Of a stretch of DNA of 64,000 bases, positions 46,863 to 58,705 are shown piece after piece. The DNA is from Sporobolomyces roseus (Eukaryota > Basidiomycota > Microbotryomycetes > Sporidiobolales > Sporidiobolaceae), in assembly GCA_016617785.1 (NCBI GenBank), contig JADILM010000004.1:1922001-1986000 (forward strand). The letters are read 5' to 3'. The translations under genes and the position numbers were made by a program. The notes beneath the pieces were generated by a model, which searched no databases, was not told the origin of the DNA, and worked only from the letters and a program-made list of their open reading frames with translations. The stretch's first letter is position 1; every line of letters begins with the position of its first letter.

Positions 46863-47230
46863 TTACTTCGCGATCTGTTGATCTTGAAGACTCCCCTTCT
46901 TCGTTTCCTCCAGTCCAACCGCCTCGGCCACATTCACATAAAGTGCTTTCCTACATCGATAAACAGGACCATACTCGATCAGACGAATTTGACCTTTCCA
47001 CGCGGTAACAGATAAAGGACTTAAAGGGCTCACCCGAGAGCCGCTGCACCAATGAAGAAGACGGCAGAAAACAATATGTTCATCCCTTGTTTAGTAGTGG
47101 AAGCACCTGTTGATCCTCCTGAGGATGCTGAAGCTGGTTGAGTCGGGCTCGCGAAACGACGAGAGGTGGACGCGAAAGTGCGTGAAGAGCGAGGGGGAAG
47201 TGATTGAAGTGCGACGGTACGAGCGAACAT
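46863..47230 (-). CDS. Small mitochondrial membrane protein, unknown
   Basis: Two exons. Exon 1 from 47230 gives MFARTVALQSLPPRSSRTFA and further Arg/Ser-rich residues with no acids, a typical mitochondrial presequence. Then GMNILFSAVFFIGAAALG crosses the junction to KALYVNVAEAVGLEETKKGS, and the end LQDQQIAK is at 46863. One membrane helix, about 95 residues, is followed by a short charged tail, the layout of small inner-membrane assembly or respiratory accessory proteins. The family was not recognised. Intron boundaries: donor GTGAGC near 47033 and acceptor TGTAG near 46950. Confidence 0.6.
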
Positions 47231-47681
47231 TTTGTGCGAGTGTGAGTGTGAGAGAGGCCAAAGAGAACAAGAGAGGTCAGCAAATCGACTCAACGGAAAG
47301 ATCCGATGAAAATGGAGCTCGGAATAGAATATCTGATCGATCAATAGTTGGATACTGGAAATAGCTCTTTGATCGGATTCAGAGTGAGGGTGAACGTGTG
47401 GTGAATATCAAGAAGCGACACGCAAGTCACCACGGCATGATCGAACACACTAAACGGAACTTTCGTCAGGATTCGTCCTTTTGACCAGTCTCTTCGCATT
47501 CGCTCATCTCTCGTCACCGCACCTCGTTGTTGCGATATCAAGGATACTTACACATCTAAATCCATGATCGATGCAGGGTATACTGTACAAAAACCAGTCA
47601 AATCGGGTTCCTCTGATCCAGTATCTTCCCTTCCTATTCCCTCCAGATACTCTCCCAAACCCCACCTCAAAGCCCCCCTCT
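47231..47681. other. Intergenic region, no gene seen
   Basis: About 450 bp between the small mitochondrial protein start and the stop of the metal transporter. Minus-strand frames in 47504-47782 overlap the transporter end in another frame and have no features of their own. Confidence 0.35.
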
Positions 47682-49231
47682 TCAGATCTCCTTGACATCC
47701 GCCATCTCCGCATCACCACCATTCCCAACCCTAACGACAACCTCCCTACATCTCTCTCCAACTTCGCCTTTGACCCTTTCACTAACAGCTCTAATCACTT
47801 TCTCGACCTCTCCAACCTTCATATCACTCGGTAAATTGATCCATACATCCACCAACAGCGTCGGGCCTGATGCGAACAATCGAATAGAGGGAATAGAAAG
47901 GATTGGGAAAGTTTCCGTTAGTTCTGCCGGGGGAGAGGGAGAGACAGGGATTGGTGCTGTATCCGGCGTCAAAGAGAAAGGTGGTAAAGGTGGAAGTGAA
48001 GAGTGACGTAAAGATAAGACTGCGGCATAGATCTTTGGAGGTAAGGAAGGATCATTGAGTTTGTCGACTAATTCACCAATCGCTTCCTTTCCAACATCCC
48101 AACCTTGTTTGGCGATCATTCCACCTACTACGAGACCACCTATTGGGTCTAGCATGGGGAATCCGATGCGAGCTGCACCGATCGCGAGGAGAGCGACGAA
48201 GGATCCGAGGGAATCGGATCGGTGGTGGTAAGCGTTTGCGAGGAGTACGTTGGAATGCGTTTGTTTAGCTACTTTTAAAGCTACAATCATATACTTTTGG
48301 GAGTTAGTAAAGGGTAAGGAGAAGGGAAGGGAGGGGAGAGAGACGGGGCACGTACTCGCTCGGTATAACCATTCTTTCACTGCGATGGAACCTGCTGCGA
48401 ACCACATTGCTCTTGCATCGACTACAGCCGCGATGGATTCAGAGGGATCGACATCGGGACCGTGAGAGTGACCGTGAGGGAGGAAATCGAGGGATGCGAG
48501 CAAATCAGCGGGGATTTGGGGTAGAGTCGAGAGGGACAATAGGAGGTGATGATAGGAATGAAGACCTGTCAAACAATATGCTTCGATCAGTACTCGAGTA
48601 ATGATGCAGAGACTGAGTAGGGAGCGGTAGAACTGACCGATTCCAGCTGCAGTAGCGAAAAGTAAAAACGAAACGACCAATGAACCCAAACTTTCGAATT
48701 CTGAGGACACGATTCTCTCATGAGACATCAGTTCTCTGCCTCGTCTCGAACCTCTAAGAGAGTGTGCAACTTACTTCCATAACCATAAGGATATTTCTCG
48801 GTAGGTTTCCATCTCCCCACTCTATAACTCACGAGAGTAACGACATCGGCAACCAAATCACTTCCTGAATGAGCAGCATCCGCCAACAAAGCTGAACTCG
48901 CCAAAAGGTAGCCTGCCGCACCTTTGACAGCTGTCAATCCTACGTTTGAGAACAAGCCTATCAAGGTGATTCGTGAACCTGGATCGAGAGAGGAAGGGGA
49001 ACGGAGAGAGGTGAATGCCGAAGAGAGGGCGGCGGTATCTTCTGTGTGGGAACCGTGCGAGTGGGAGTGGCCTGCGTGAGAATGGGAGTGAGAGTGAGGA
49101 GGAGGAGGAGGAGAGGAAGAGCGGAGAGTAGAAGAGGTTGAGAGAGGAGCTCGTTGACGAAGAGAGGAAGAGGGAGTAGACATTGAAGTGAGGAGGGTTC
49201 GAGGTGGAGATAGACGCCGCAATGGGATCAT
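47682..49231 (-). CDS. MMT2: Mitochondrial cation diffusion facilitator (MMT1/MMT2 type)
   Basis: Start chosen at 49231, MIPLRRLSPPRTLLTSMSTP, because the basic N-terminus suits a mitochondrial presequence; a later ATG also exists. A His-rich stretch (HSHSHSHAGHSHSHGSH) follows. Membrane helices include RITLIGLFSNVGLTAVKGAA. The metal-site ALLADAAHSGSDLVADV and a second HRSDSLGSFVALL site give the paired H/D residues of the family. TEKYPYGYGKFESLGSLVV crosses an intron (donor GTAAGT, acceptor CTCAG). A large C-terminal cytosolic-type domain (LFASGPTLLVDVWINLPSDM) ends at 47682. MMT proteins move iron at the mitochondrial membrane. Symbol 1 versus 2 cannot be told from sequence. Divergent from SEC6 with about 260 bp between starts. 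Confidence 0.82.
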
Positions 49232-49494
49232 ATAAAGTGAGATGACAATGCGAGGCGAGTTTCGAGATGGAAAAGGTGGAAAGGAAGTGGGGAGGTGTTC
49301 TACGAGGAGGAAGAGGATGGGCGTTTGAGACGCGTGACTGTATGGTTGATAGGTTGTAGTATATACTGATAGTGTAAACAACTTGATCAAGAAGTGATTG
49401 GTAGCTGAACAAGAGCGAGTCGATGAAACGGGCAACCTCTCATCTCTTCTTCTCGCACGACCAGCTCTTCAATACCCAACTACAACTAGATGAG

Positions 49495-52385
49495 ATGACT
49501 ACATTGATTCACACCCAAACTGCAGCATCAGCGATAGGGGAACACCTCTCTACACCCCCGACTTTAACAAGAGTTCCCTTACTTCGTCAAAGGATTCAAA
49601 AAGAGCGCACTCAATTACAACAGACTTTGGCACAACGAGCTAAAGAACAAGTAGATCTAGTCAAACAAGGTTTAGGAGGATTGAGAGATGTAAGTAAACC
49701 CACTTCACCTTTCTTTCGAATCTGCTCCCCACTTCCATTGACCCTTCATTCGAGTAATGTACAGGCTAGGAATGGAATTGAATCATTGAAAGAAGGATTG
49801 AAAGAAGTAGAACATCAAATGGGAGATCCTCGTTCACAAATTCAAGGATTCGGTAAACTCGTCGAAGTCTCCATCGTCCACCGACGCCTCACTTCGACTC
49901 TAGAAATGGTCAATTCCTTACGTTCAATGTATTCTCGACTATCCCACCTCTCTTCCCTCCTCTCAGCAGATCGTTCAGATCCTTTAGGACCCTCTCCCAA
50001 TCTCCTCCCCATTCATTACCACCTAACCGAACTCGAAACTTTTCGAAACGAGACTTTGGCACAAGCGAACAAATCAGCCCTGACGAAAGAGAAAGCGGCA
50101 CAAACGATCCAAGTGTTGGACAAGTATTTCGAACGATTAGGAGAAACGATCGAAGCGTTCGAGGCGCACTATTTTCGATTGTCGAGGGAATTATTGGCGT
50201 TGACGAGGAAAGGGAATTCGAGCGTCGCGGTCAAGTTGTGTAAGATAGCGGAAGTTGAGGGAGCGAGGGATCAGAGAGCTATAGCGATTCGGATGGTCAA
50301 GAAAAGTGGGAATTTGGATGTTGCATCGAGGTTTAGGAGTTTACATGCCGATGCGAGGACTATCAAACATTATAGGAGTAAAGTGTTGGAACAGATTAGG
50401 GAAGGGTGTAAGACCGAGGTGGAGAAGAGTTTTAGGAGAGCAGAGGAGGATGGAGTGAGGTGGATAGAGGAGTTGGAATGGGTCTATGATGATTTGGATT
50501 TGGTCAGGGAGAAGTTAGTGGACAAGTTCCCGGAGGATTGGAAGGTGAGCGATCATTCGAATACTGCCCGAAGAAGGGAGATTCACGAAACTGACTTGAA
50601 TCGCTCTGCGAACCCAGATTCAACAAGTCTAGTTCGTTCTCTCACACTCTTGACCTGCGCTCCACCTTGCCCACTACTAACTTTCCTCTCTGTCTCTCCT
50701 ACACTCTCCTCGCATATTCGTCAACGTTCGTCCGCACTCCCTCTCTCGAAACCTCCTTCTCTTTCGCCCAATCCGATTCTTATTTCCGATTCTGTCCTGC
50801 CCCGCCCGTCTTCCACCACTCACTACATTCTCACACTCTCACGCTCCCTTCCCGGCTCCCTCGTTCACTTCGCCATTTCTGCTCAACTTCGCCCAACCTG
50901 TCTCCTATCCTCTCGCGATTCACTTCCTCCTCTTCCTCGGCTTCTCCTTCTCGCTCACTCTTCCCTCTCCCTCTCACTTCTTCTCTCCGAACCCGTCCAC
51001 CCGCTCGCTCCAACAGCGCAAAAGGCTACCACAAAGCACTCTACGATTTCCTCTCTTCCTACGTCAAGACCTCTCCCGATGCCGGTACCCTCCTCCGCCT
51101 CTCTCAATTCACGAAAGACTACCACAAGACGATGACTAAAGAGCTCGAACTCGATCCCGAATGGTTGAAACCGCCTTTACTCGACGGGAACGAATCGAAC
51201 CTGATTGAATCTTACCTCTCTTTGATCTCTACTCGAATGGACGAATGGACTTCAAACTTGATGAAGACTGAATTGGACGATTTCACGAAACGAGAGGATC
51301 CACCAGAGGTGGATGCCGATGGTTATTATGGGATGCAAGGTGCTATCATCTTGTTTCAAATGTTGAACCAACAAATCGATTTGGCGTTGGATTCGAATCA
51401 GGCTGCGGTACTTTCGAGGGTGGTGGATGAAGCTCATAGGGTTATGAGGAGTGTTCAGAGTCAATGGATTAAAATGTTGGATAGTGAATACAAGAAACAA
51501 GTTCAAGCTGGAGAAGGAAACACTTCGGTAGTAGTACCAGGTGGATTGGTTGAGTATGTCATGGCGTTGGCGAACGATCAGATCAAGAGTGCGGATTTCA
51601 CAGAGGCATTGAATAATCGATTGGAACCTTTGGTTTCGACGAAATACAAGTCGATCATCTCGGACAAACTCAACGACGCGATGGATGGTTACCTCGACGT
51701 CGCGAAGAGATGTGTACAAGTCCTCATCGACGTAGTATTCAACGATCTCAAACCCGCTACGAAAAACTTGTTCCAATCTCAATGGTACTCTGAGACTCAA
51801 GATGGAGGTTCACCAATCGGTCAAATCGTAGAAACGCTCAAGGATTACATGGTGGAAGATTATCAAACTCACCTCAACCCGAACCTTTTCGATTTGTTGA
51901 TTGAGGATTTGTTGGATACGTTCTTGATCACTTATTTAGTCAGTATCAAGAAAGCGGGCAAGATCAAGATGCCTAAAGCGGTGGATCGAATGAGGGGGGA
52001 TATCGACAAGTCGGTCGAATTCTTCTGTACGTTCAAGAGTAGGAAAGAGTTGGAAGGTTATTTCGACGTGTTGGAATCGGTTTTGACTTTACTGTCAGCT
52101 TCGAAAATGATGGTATTCCTCGATGTACGTTCTCTTCTCTTTCTCTGGACTTCCTTCGTGATCGTGAGCTGATCCTGAGCGTGACGATAGTATTGGCCTT
52201 TCCGAAGAAAGTATGGTCCTCAACTCGCTTTCACCGAATCACTCATGAAGTCAAGGGACGATCTCGACAAGTCTGCGGTCAACGAGATTATGGAGAGTGT
52301 CAAGAGGAAAGTCAAGGAGACTAAAGTGGTTGGAGAGGGAATGGAGGAGGCACCGAGTATTTTCGATCGAATGCCGGCGAAGTAG
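49495..52385 (+). CDS. SEC6: Exocyst subunit Sec6
   Basis: Part of the exocyst, which tethers secretory vesicles to the plasma membrane. The start MTTLIHTQTAASAIGEHLST fits the family better than an ATG 72 bases upstream. The N-terminal coiled coil runs through QKERTQLQQTLAQRAKEQVD and EGLKEVEHQMG. It then continues through FPEDWK, a 14-nt exon (50618-50631, IQQV), a 385-nt intron (50632-51016, donor GTTCGT), and YAKGYHKALYDFLSSYV. The C-terminal helical bundle includes GYYGMQGAIILFQMLNQQID, VVPGGLVEYVMALANDQIKS, FNDLKPATKNLFQSQWY and LLDTFLITYLVSIKKAGKIK. It ends APSIFDRMPAK at 52385. About 770 residues, normal for Sec6. Confidence 0.9.
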
Positions 52386-52629
52386 GGGAACACTTTACGC
52401 TGAGGGAGGAAACAGACACTTTCACAGCGTCACAGCGGATAGGCTCGAGGCGGCGGAACACGTGTGGGAAGGGAGCAGAGAGGAGGATCCAAGGTGTTGT
52501 CATTTTGTCGTTTTCGTTGTTTCGTTTTTCGTTTATATTGTTTCGCATGCTACCCCCGTACTTTACTCTATCTTGTTGTAATCTGTGTTTGACGGAATCT
52601 TTACCCTCTCGAGAGCAGTGGACTTGAGC
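52386..52629. other. SEC6 3' region
   Basis: 3' UTR of SEC6 with T-rich tracts (52500-52560) before the next leader cassette. No gene was recognised. Confidence 0.35.
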
Positions 52630-53078
52630 GAAACTTCGAAATCTCTCAGCTGCTCAGACGGACTCTTTCTTTCTCACTCTTCATTCGACTAGCTCAGATC
52701 CGCTTCAAACTTCAGCTCGAGATACTACAAGCCCCTGAAATACTATCAAGGTAAGTCACAACTCCACTGAGAGGCTGGAAGGGGAGGAAACGGAAGGGGG
52801 AGATGAAACGGTTGAATGAGGGGTTGGAAGTCAGCGACAAAGGCAGGGGGTAGAGAACGGTTGGCTCGTACGGTGCAAGGAGTACACGAGAGGCTATCTC
52901 AAGGTCTTTTTCTGTAGCTGGAGGTCTTCTGAGGGAAAAGATGTTGCCCTCAACCCCAAAGATGAGAGAGGGTACAAGTGGGACAGAAGGTGCTGCGATA
53001 GATATCGCTGCATACCAGAGGAGTACAGTACCAGCTGCGAGTAACATTAAGCTGACCCTTCGCTCTCTCGCTCGCAGA
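52630..53078 (+). promoter_or_regulatory. Family-1 leader cassette, copy 5
   Basis: Diverged CGAAACTTCGAAATC element near 52629. The leader exon ends CTATCAAG at 52750, the donor is GTAAGT at 52751, and a 327-nt intron ends CTCGCAG at 53077, one base before the ATG at 53079. The GTTGAATGAGGGGTTGGAAG block (52812 area) and the GTGCAAGGAGTACACGAGAG block (52874 area) match other copies. Confidence 0.7.
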
Positions 53079-54412
53079 ATGTCGTTCTCTTTACTTCCCG
53101 AAGAACTTGTCGATTCTCTTGCTCTCCTGATCGCTGGGAATGGAGTCTCGAAAACCGGTAGGTCTTCACTTGGCCCAGCTGCTTTGATCTTCGCTGATCG
53201 GAAATGCCTGAAGTCGTCGACCGCAAAACTCTTCTCAGTTTCTGTCTCGTTTCGAAACAAGCCCTCCTCTCAGCTCAAGCTCTTCTCTACCGCCAACCGT
53301 TCATAGATCCCAATAAGAGGGACGAAACTGCTTTGAAGGCCATGGCTCAGAATATCGTCGAAGCTCTCGAGTTCAACAACAACTATCTAGGAAGATTCGT
53401 TCGCAAAACGTCCGGAATTTCGAATTGGTTGTCGGCGCTGGAACGCTTCCGACGTTCGAGCGAAGGGCGGGATGAGACCAAAATCTGGTACCATCGTATC
53501 CTTCGAGCTTGCCCGCAACTACAGCAAGTCGACATCAGCTTCACTTCATCGGACGACTTGGAAGAACTCCTCGAGATTCTCGTCCTCCTGCGCCCAACAG
53601 TTCCAGGTTCTCTCACTTCCACCGAACCCTCTTCTATTCGAGATATCACGTTCTCCAGAAGGGCTAAAGGCTGCAACATTGTGAACTGGATGGATTATGC
53701 ATACCTCCTCGAAATCCTTGAACGTACTTCGATCCGTTCACTCGACGACGTCACCTTCGATGCCACCTACTGGAACTACAGCGGAGCGCGAGACACCGAG
53801 GCGCAATTGCCATTCTCTGTCAAAAATCTTCAAATCACTTCCCTCATGGGTTCTCTCTCGAACTACATCCCGCTACTCCCTCTCAATTCTTCAGCTCTCG
53901 ACAGTTTTGTTTTCTTCGGCAAGATGTCCTGCAGAGCTAGCGTATTCGGAAAGCTTCCATCATTCCTTCCCCCGACCCTTACAACCCTCTACCTCTGCTT
54001 CATGAACTCGACAGATCCGATCGCCCTATCGGAATACGGAACTCCCTCAGATTGCCCTTCTATCTCGATCGAAATCTTTCACTCCTTTCCAAACCTCACC
54101 TACCTCTACTTGTGTCACACCGCCGGACCTTCGATCGAACTTCTCGAATTACTCGTCACTTCCTCCCCTTCCCTCTCTCGTATTTTATTCGACGGATCGG
54201 AATGGGTATCAAATACGACTCCACCTCCCACGGACATCGAAGACCTTTTCCCTGAGTTCCGAGTCCTCGCCATCCTCCAGCAATTTCAGCATCTCGTCGA
54301 AATCCATCTTGGAGTCCTTCCAACCCGTAGCAAGGTCAAGTACGAAGGCTTGAAGAACTCTCTCAAAGCCAACGGGATCGAGGTAGCCTACGAAGTTTGC
54401 ATGTTGAACTGA
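53079..54412 (+). CDS. F-box/LRR-like protein, family 1
   Basis: Exon 1 from 53079: MSFSLLPEELVDSLALLIAG. The donor is GTAGGT near 53158, and exon 2 reads VVDRKTLLSFCLVSKQALLS (acceptor AG near 53212, the weakest part of the model). Then YRQPFIDPNK, LGRFVRKTSGISNWLSALER, RACPQLQQVDISF, FSVKNLQITSLMGSLSNYIP, FHSFPNLTYLYLCHTAGPSI and GSEWVSNTTPPPTDIEDLF. The end is IHLGVLPTRSKVKYEGLKNS followed by IEVAYEVCMLN at 54412. Intact frame. Same F-box and leucine-rich plan as its relatives; the biological role is inferred. Its 3' end faces the next family-1 gene on the minus strand, 183 bp away. Confidence 0.8.
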
Positions 54413-54595
54413 AGCGGTATCAAAACAAAACTGTAAATAGCTATACTTTCGCAGAAACGATGCTACTTCGCTAAAGTCTTTACCTTCTCACGTACAGTAC
54501 CCTTCGTTCTATACAAGACCTACTACACGCTTACAATGAATCCTCCCCTCTGTTTTTGAAGCTCCCCAAATTCCCTCTACTTCGTGACCTCTGTC

Positions 54596-55969
54596 CTACG
54601 ACCCAAAGTCCCACAACTCTCCCTCCTTTGCCCAAGCTTTACAAATCTCAAAATCGACTGCAATACCTTTCCCCTCAATCTTCGAGCGGAGCGAGGCATA
54701 GCGAGTTGAATCTTCGGTTGGGAGAACTCCTAGGTTGATGAAACGAAGGTGAGAGAACTTGAGAATCGCCTCCAGGATTTCGTTCGCGGGAAAGACCTCC
54801 TCCGGAGCGGTGAGGGATCGAGTCATGTCGGAGACCCAACAGGAATGGGCGAAGGAGAGAGAAACGAGGGAAGGGGAATGTTTCACGAGGGTTTCGAGGA
54901 GAAGGAGGGAAGGACCGTGGAATCGACGAAGGGTGAGATGAGTGAGACGAGGGAGAATTCGGAAGGGGCTGATGGGGATGGACGGACCGGGATGAGTACG
55001 AGAGTAATCGGCGAGAGAAGGGATAGTCCATGATTCTCCGGTGCTGTTCAGCTTGAGTCGTTCGAGAATTGGGCCCTGCGAATCGACAAGCTCTCGGATA
55101 TCGGATCCTGAGGAATCGAGAGGTCCAGAGATGTCGATGCTGCTGATTGAGAGAGGAGCGAGAGAGAGTAGCTTGACGTTTTCAGCGACGTAGAGTCGAA
55201 GCGTCGAGTTTACTCTGAGCATGAGGATCCGGCAAGGTAGGGAGAGCTTGGAAGGGAAGAGCTTGATCTTGTCCCATCCGATGTAATCGAGATTGAGTTC
55301 TTCGAGAGGAGTAAATTGGTGTTTTCGCATCAATTCGTAGATTTGTAGCTGGTTCATTCGAGGTTCAAGGTTCGAGTCGATATCGGTGCTCCAGAACTTG
55401 ACGGATTTGAGAGTAGGAATCGAAGGGCATAAGGCATCGAATGAATCGTTCATAAGGGGTTTCGAACTGCCGACGATTTCGACCGATCGAAGTCGAGGAC
55501 AAGCTTTGAGGATTCCGAGGTACCACTCGACGATCTCTAATTCTCCACTGTTGTCCTTAACAAAGCCCCAGGTCCACCTCTTCGGATTCAACTCTGCTTC
55601 CCACCTCAAGCTTTCGCTATGAATTCCCTCCAACGAGTGAACAAGCCGTCCTAGACGTCCTCCATTTTTCGAGAGACTTGCGAGAAGCTTTACAGCACGA
55701 CTTGAGACGGCCTCTTCGGAACCAGAGATCATGCGGAACGGTTGACGGTAGAGAGCATGACGAGCGGGACCCAGGAGAGTTTTCGAAAGCAGGCAAACGT
55801 TCCTCAAAGCTGCTAAACTCAAAGCTGTACATTAACATTGTGTGAGTCTTTGTGCTTTGATCAAGCATGCAGAGAGGGTGGAAGGAAACGAACAGTTGTC
55901 GAGACGTTGAAATTCGAAGAAAGTGTAAATATGATCGACGAGTCCCTCGGGAAGACATTCGATTGACAT
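54596..55969 (-). CDS. F-box/LRR-like protein, family 1
   Basis: Exon 1 from 55969: MSIECLPEGLVDHIYTFFEF. The intron 55825-55893 has donor GTTCGT and acceptor TACAG, and the join reads RLDN-SLSLAALRNVCLLSKTLL. Then ALYRQPFRMISGSEEAV, GRLGRLVHSLEGIHSESLRW, LKACPRLRSVEIVGSSKP, LSLPCRILMLRVNSTLRLYV, FRILPRLTHLTLRRFHGPSL and HSCWVSDMTRSLTAPEEVF. The end is FINLGVLPTEDSTRYASLRS ... IAVDFEICKAWAKEGELWDF, with the stop at 54596. More diverged at its N-terminus than other copies (MSIECLPEGL instead of MSFSSLPQEL) but intact. Transcribed toward the gene ending at 54412. Confidence 0.8.
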
Positions 55970-56392
55970 GTTCTGCACCAAGCAGATGGGTATAATAGCT
56001 CAGTATCCTATTCTGACTGTCACCGTTCGGGCTGAAAGCGTCATCTTGTTTCCTTCGCACGGTTCGCCCATTCGGTGAGATTCGGTGGAGAACTTGACGG
56101 TGGCAGCTAGCTGTATCTCCCTATCAGCTCCCTAGAGTATAGAATCACCCTTGTCCTGCCCTGCAGCGCTCATTCTGACCCCAAGCAGTCCTCTTTCGCT
56201 AATCATACCTCATTCTGATCCTCATCTCCCTTCGCGAACTTCTCCTCCTTTGACCTCTTTAGAGAGCTGAAACTCACCCTGATTGTATTTAAGTAGCTGA
56301 AGTTATCTCCTATTGGTAATTTGAGGGAATCTGAGGAGGTCGAGTGAAGAGTAAGGAAGAGAGAGCAAACAATCGAAATTTCGCAAGTTGAT
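55970..56392 (-). promoter_or_regulatory. Family-1 leader cassette, copy 6
   Basis: CTTGCGAAATTTCG near 56388. The leader exon ends ATCAGG at 56278, the donor is GTGAGT (56277-56272), and a 305-nt intron ends GTGCAG at 55973, three bases before the ATG at 55969. This is the shortest intron of the set, with the internal TTGAATGAGGGG block weakly kept. Confidence 0.65.
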
Positions 56393-56670
56393 GAGTTTCG
56401 CAACTCGATACTGATCGATCGAACTGATCGAGCTCGATGACCTGCTGTGACAAGCAAGTGAACGACGATGGCGAGAACAGAGATCAGACGGGGAGAAAGA
56501 AGCGATTCTCTCAATTCCCAAACACTTTCGACAGAAAGTCAAGTAACAACGTGAAGCGACAATACCCTCTCTATCTTCTTAATCCTGTAAGACCTAGGCC
56601 CGTCACTCCTCGCCCCTGTACACGAAGACCCCACTCAATGAGTATCCTTATTCCGAACCCAATCTCTCCA

Positions 56671-58040
56671 TCATTTCTCGCAAATGGCATAACTAAAGCT
56701 CATTCCCGATTCCAAGATCCGATCCTGGAACTCATCATATCTATGCGGGTCTGTAGTCGGGAGAACGCCGAGGCTGAGATAACGAAGTTGGCGAAATTTG
56801 AGGAGAACCTCTAGGATCTCGTTCTCCGGAAAGACTTCGTCGGGATCGTTCGAGAGTGGAGTGGAATCGGAGACCCATCGTGAGCTGGCGAAGGCAAGTC
56901 GCGAGAGAAGAGGAGATGATCGGAGGAGGGTTTCGAGGAGTTCGAGAGAAGGACCGTGGCAACAGTTGAGCGCGAGAATAGTGAGATGAGGGTAAGAGTT
57001 GAAGGCTTCGAGGGGAAGAGAGGGTGAATTTCGTCGGCTGAAGTAGTTGGAAAGGGTAATGTCCACCGGAGCAGGGTCACCGATGAAAGAGAAGAACAGG
57101 ACTTGAAGATGTGGGTTGACAACATTTTTGAGCGCAATGAAGTCTTGTCCGTCGGGAGAACCTCGTCCGTTGTACTCCAGGTGCTTGAACGCGTATCGAT
57201 CTCGAGGGAAGAAGGGAAAGTAGTCGGGGATCCGACCGCGATAAGCTTTGATGTAGAGGTGGGTGATCGGATAGGAAAGCTGGGAGGGTTTGCGTTCGTG
57301 TTCGTTCCGTCTGTCGAATGTGGGGTGATGGAAAGAGAGAGATCGTAGGGATGGCAGATGCGAAGCCGAGAGAAAGTCGAGGATGAGGGACAAGATTTCG
57401 ACGTTGTTGGCCCAGAGGAAGAATCTCCACTCCTCACCACAGACGACGTTCCGTATCGAGGTATTGGGGGTGAAGGATAGACTTGTAGATGGAGGAGTTG
57501 GACTAGAAAGAGGGAGGATCGTGCGAATGAGGTCGAGGGAACGGAGAAGATCGTGTAGGTTCGCGGCGTCGGGGAATTGTAGGTTGACGCTTCGTACGTG
57601 CGGACATGATGCCAACACACCAGTGTACCATCTTTCAGTTTGATCCCCGCCATCATGTTCGCCAAAGGCATCCTCCAAGTGCTTCTCGAGGGCGTCCAAC
57701 CAGTAATCGATACACAAAGTGTTGCGAACTAGTCTCCCCAATCGACGGTCATCCCGTTTCAAGGTAGCGAGTAGCATGAGAGCGCGATTCCAATCGACCT
57801 CGACCGTATCACCCCTATCCCTGACGTGTACAGTGAATGGCTGACGGTAGAGAGCTTTTCTGGCAAAGGAGAGCAGTCTGCGTGAGACTCGACAAAGTGC
57901 CGGGAGAGTAGTTGGCTCCGCTGAATCACACCAACAGAAGTCAGTCTTAATTTCTCATTCTCGGAGAGGGAGTGCCTACCCATTTGCAGAATCTCTACGA
58001 TGTGCTCGACGAGTTCTTGAGGAAGCGAAGAGAACGACAT
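56671..58040 (-). CDS. F-box/LRR-like protein, family 1
   Basis: Exon 1 from 58040: MSFSSLPQELVEHIVEILQM, donor GTAGGC near 57979. After an intron ending GATTCAG (about 57921), exon 2 gives EPTTLPALCRVSRRLLSFAR, KALYRQPFTVHVRDRGD, LGRLVRNTLCIDYWLDALEK, ASCPHVRSVNLQF, LSYPITHLYIKAYRGRIPDY and FNSYPHLTILALNCCHGPSL. The tail ASSRWVSDSTPLSNDPDEVF, LSLGVLPTTDPHRYDEF, SFSYAICEK follows, with the stop at 56671. The frame is intact and this copy gives the clearest consensus for the 3' part of the family (used to see the deletion in the gene at 1988-3465). The role is inferred from the F-box/LRR plan. Confidence 0.82.
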
Positions 58041-58480
58041 CTGCGAGCGATGAGAGCGAAAGATCAGCTTCACGCTCATTCAAAGCTCTACTCCTGATCC
58101 TCGTGATCCAGCAGTCTCCACCACTTCCCTTGGTAGGACTTGAACCCTTTCCGAACTTCGAGGAGGAGAACAAAGTCTTCCCTCACTCAAGACCCTCGGA
58201 TGATCGAGTTACACCTTTCCCTACACTCTCACAGACTCCTTCTACCATCTGAGCCAAACGTGCTCCCCTCTCCTTCCTTGGTCGCTGACTTCCAATCCCC
58301 TCATTCAACCGTTTCATCTCCCTCCTCCGTTATCTCCCTCTTGAACCTCAACGAAGGTCTGACACTCACTTTGATAGTATCTGGTTATCTTGTGGTATTT
58401 CGAGCCGGAGTCTTGAGTCAATCTGAGCTGGTCGAGTGAAAGGTGGGAAAGCGACCGATTCGAGAGAATTTCGCAAGTTC
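58041..58480 (-). promoter_or_regulatory. Family-1 leader cassette, copy 7
   Basis: CTTGCGAAATTCTC near 58477. The leader exon ends CTATCAAA at 58370, the donor is GTGAGT (58369-58364), and a 329-nt intron ends CGCAG next to the ATG at 58040. The GTTGAATGAGGGGATTGGAAG block (58290-58310) and GGGTTCAAGTCC (58133-58145) are kept. Confidence 0.75.
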
Positions 58481-58705
58481 GTCAGTCGATGTAAAGAGTC
58501 TTGCGATCGAATCGCTACTCGCTAGTGCTCCCACTGCTCCTGCGGTTTAACCGTAGCGATCTCTCTATTGTAGGTGATTTGGAAAATGAGGTAAAGCACA
58601 AATTTCGTTTCGTTTCGCAAGTTCTCGTTCCAGCATACAATTCCTTTCGAGTCAAGCGATCCCATCTCTTCCTTGCTCCAAGCCGTTCTATCTTTCCTTC
58701 CTCGC
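58481..58705. other. Intergenic region between two family-1 genes
   Basis: Short stretch holding promoter-distal DNA of the gene at 58040 and the 3' UTR of the next. It contains TTTCGCAAGTTC near 58612. No gene was recognised. Confidence 0.35.

Noticed and set aside
46130..46933. Arg-rich minus-strand frames near PMP3
   Set aside because: No recognisable motif or homologous neighbour; one overlaps the last exon of the small mitochondrial gene in another frame.
50632..51016. Long open frames in both directions within SEC6 that could suggest extra coding sequence
   Set aside because: Composition is Ser/Pro/Leu-rich and unlike Sec6. Treating the stretch as an intron restores the conserved VYAKGYHK segment.
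58133..58145. GGTTCAAGTCC, a tRNA B-box lookalike inside a leader intron
   Set aside because: No acceptor or anticodon stem is present around it, and other cassette copies lose the motif.
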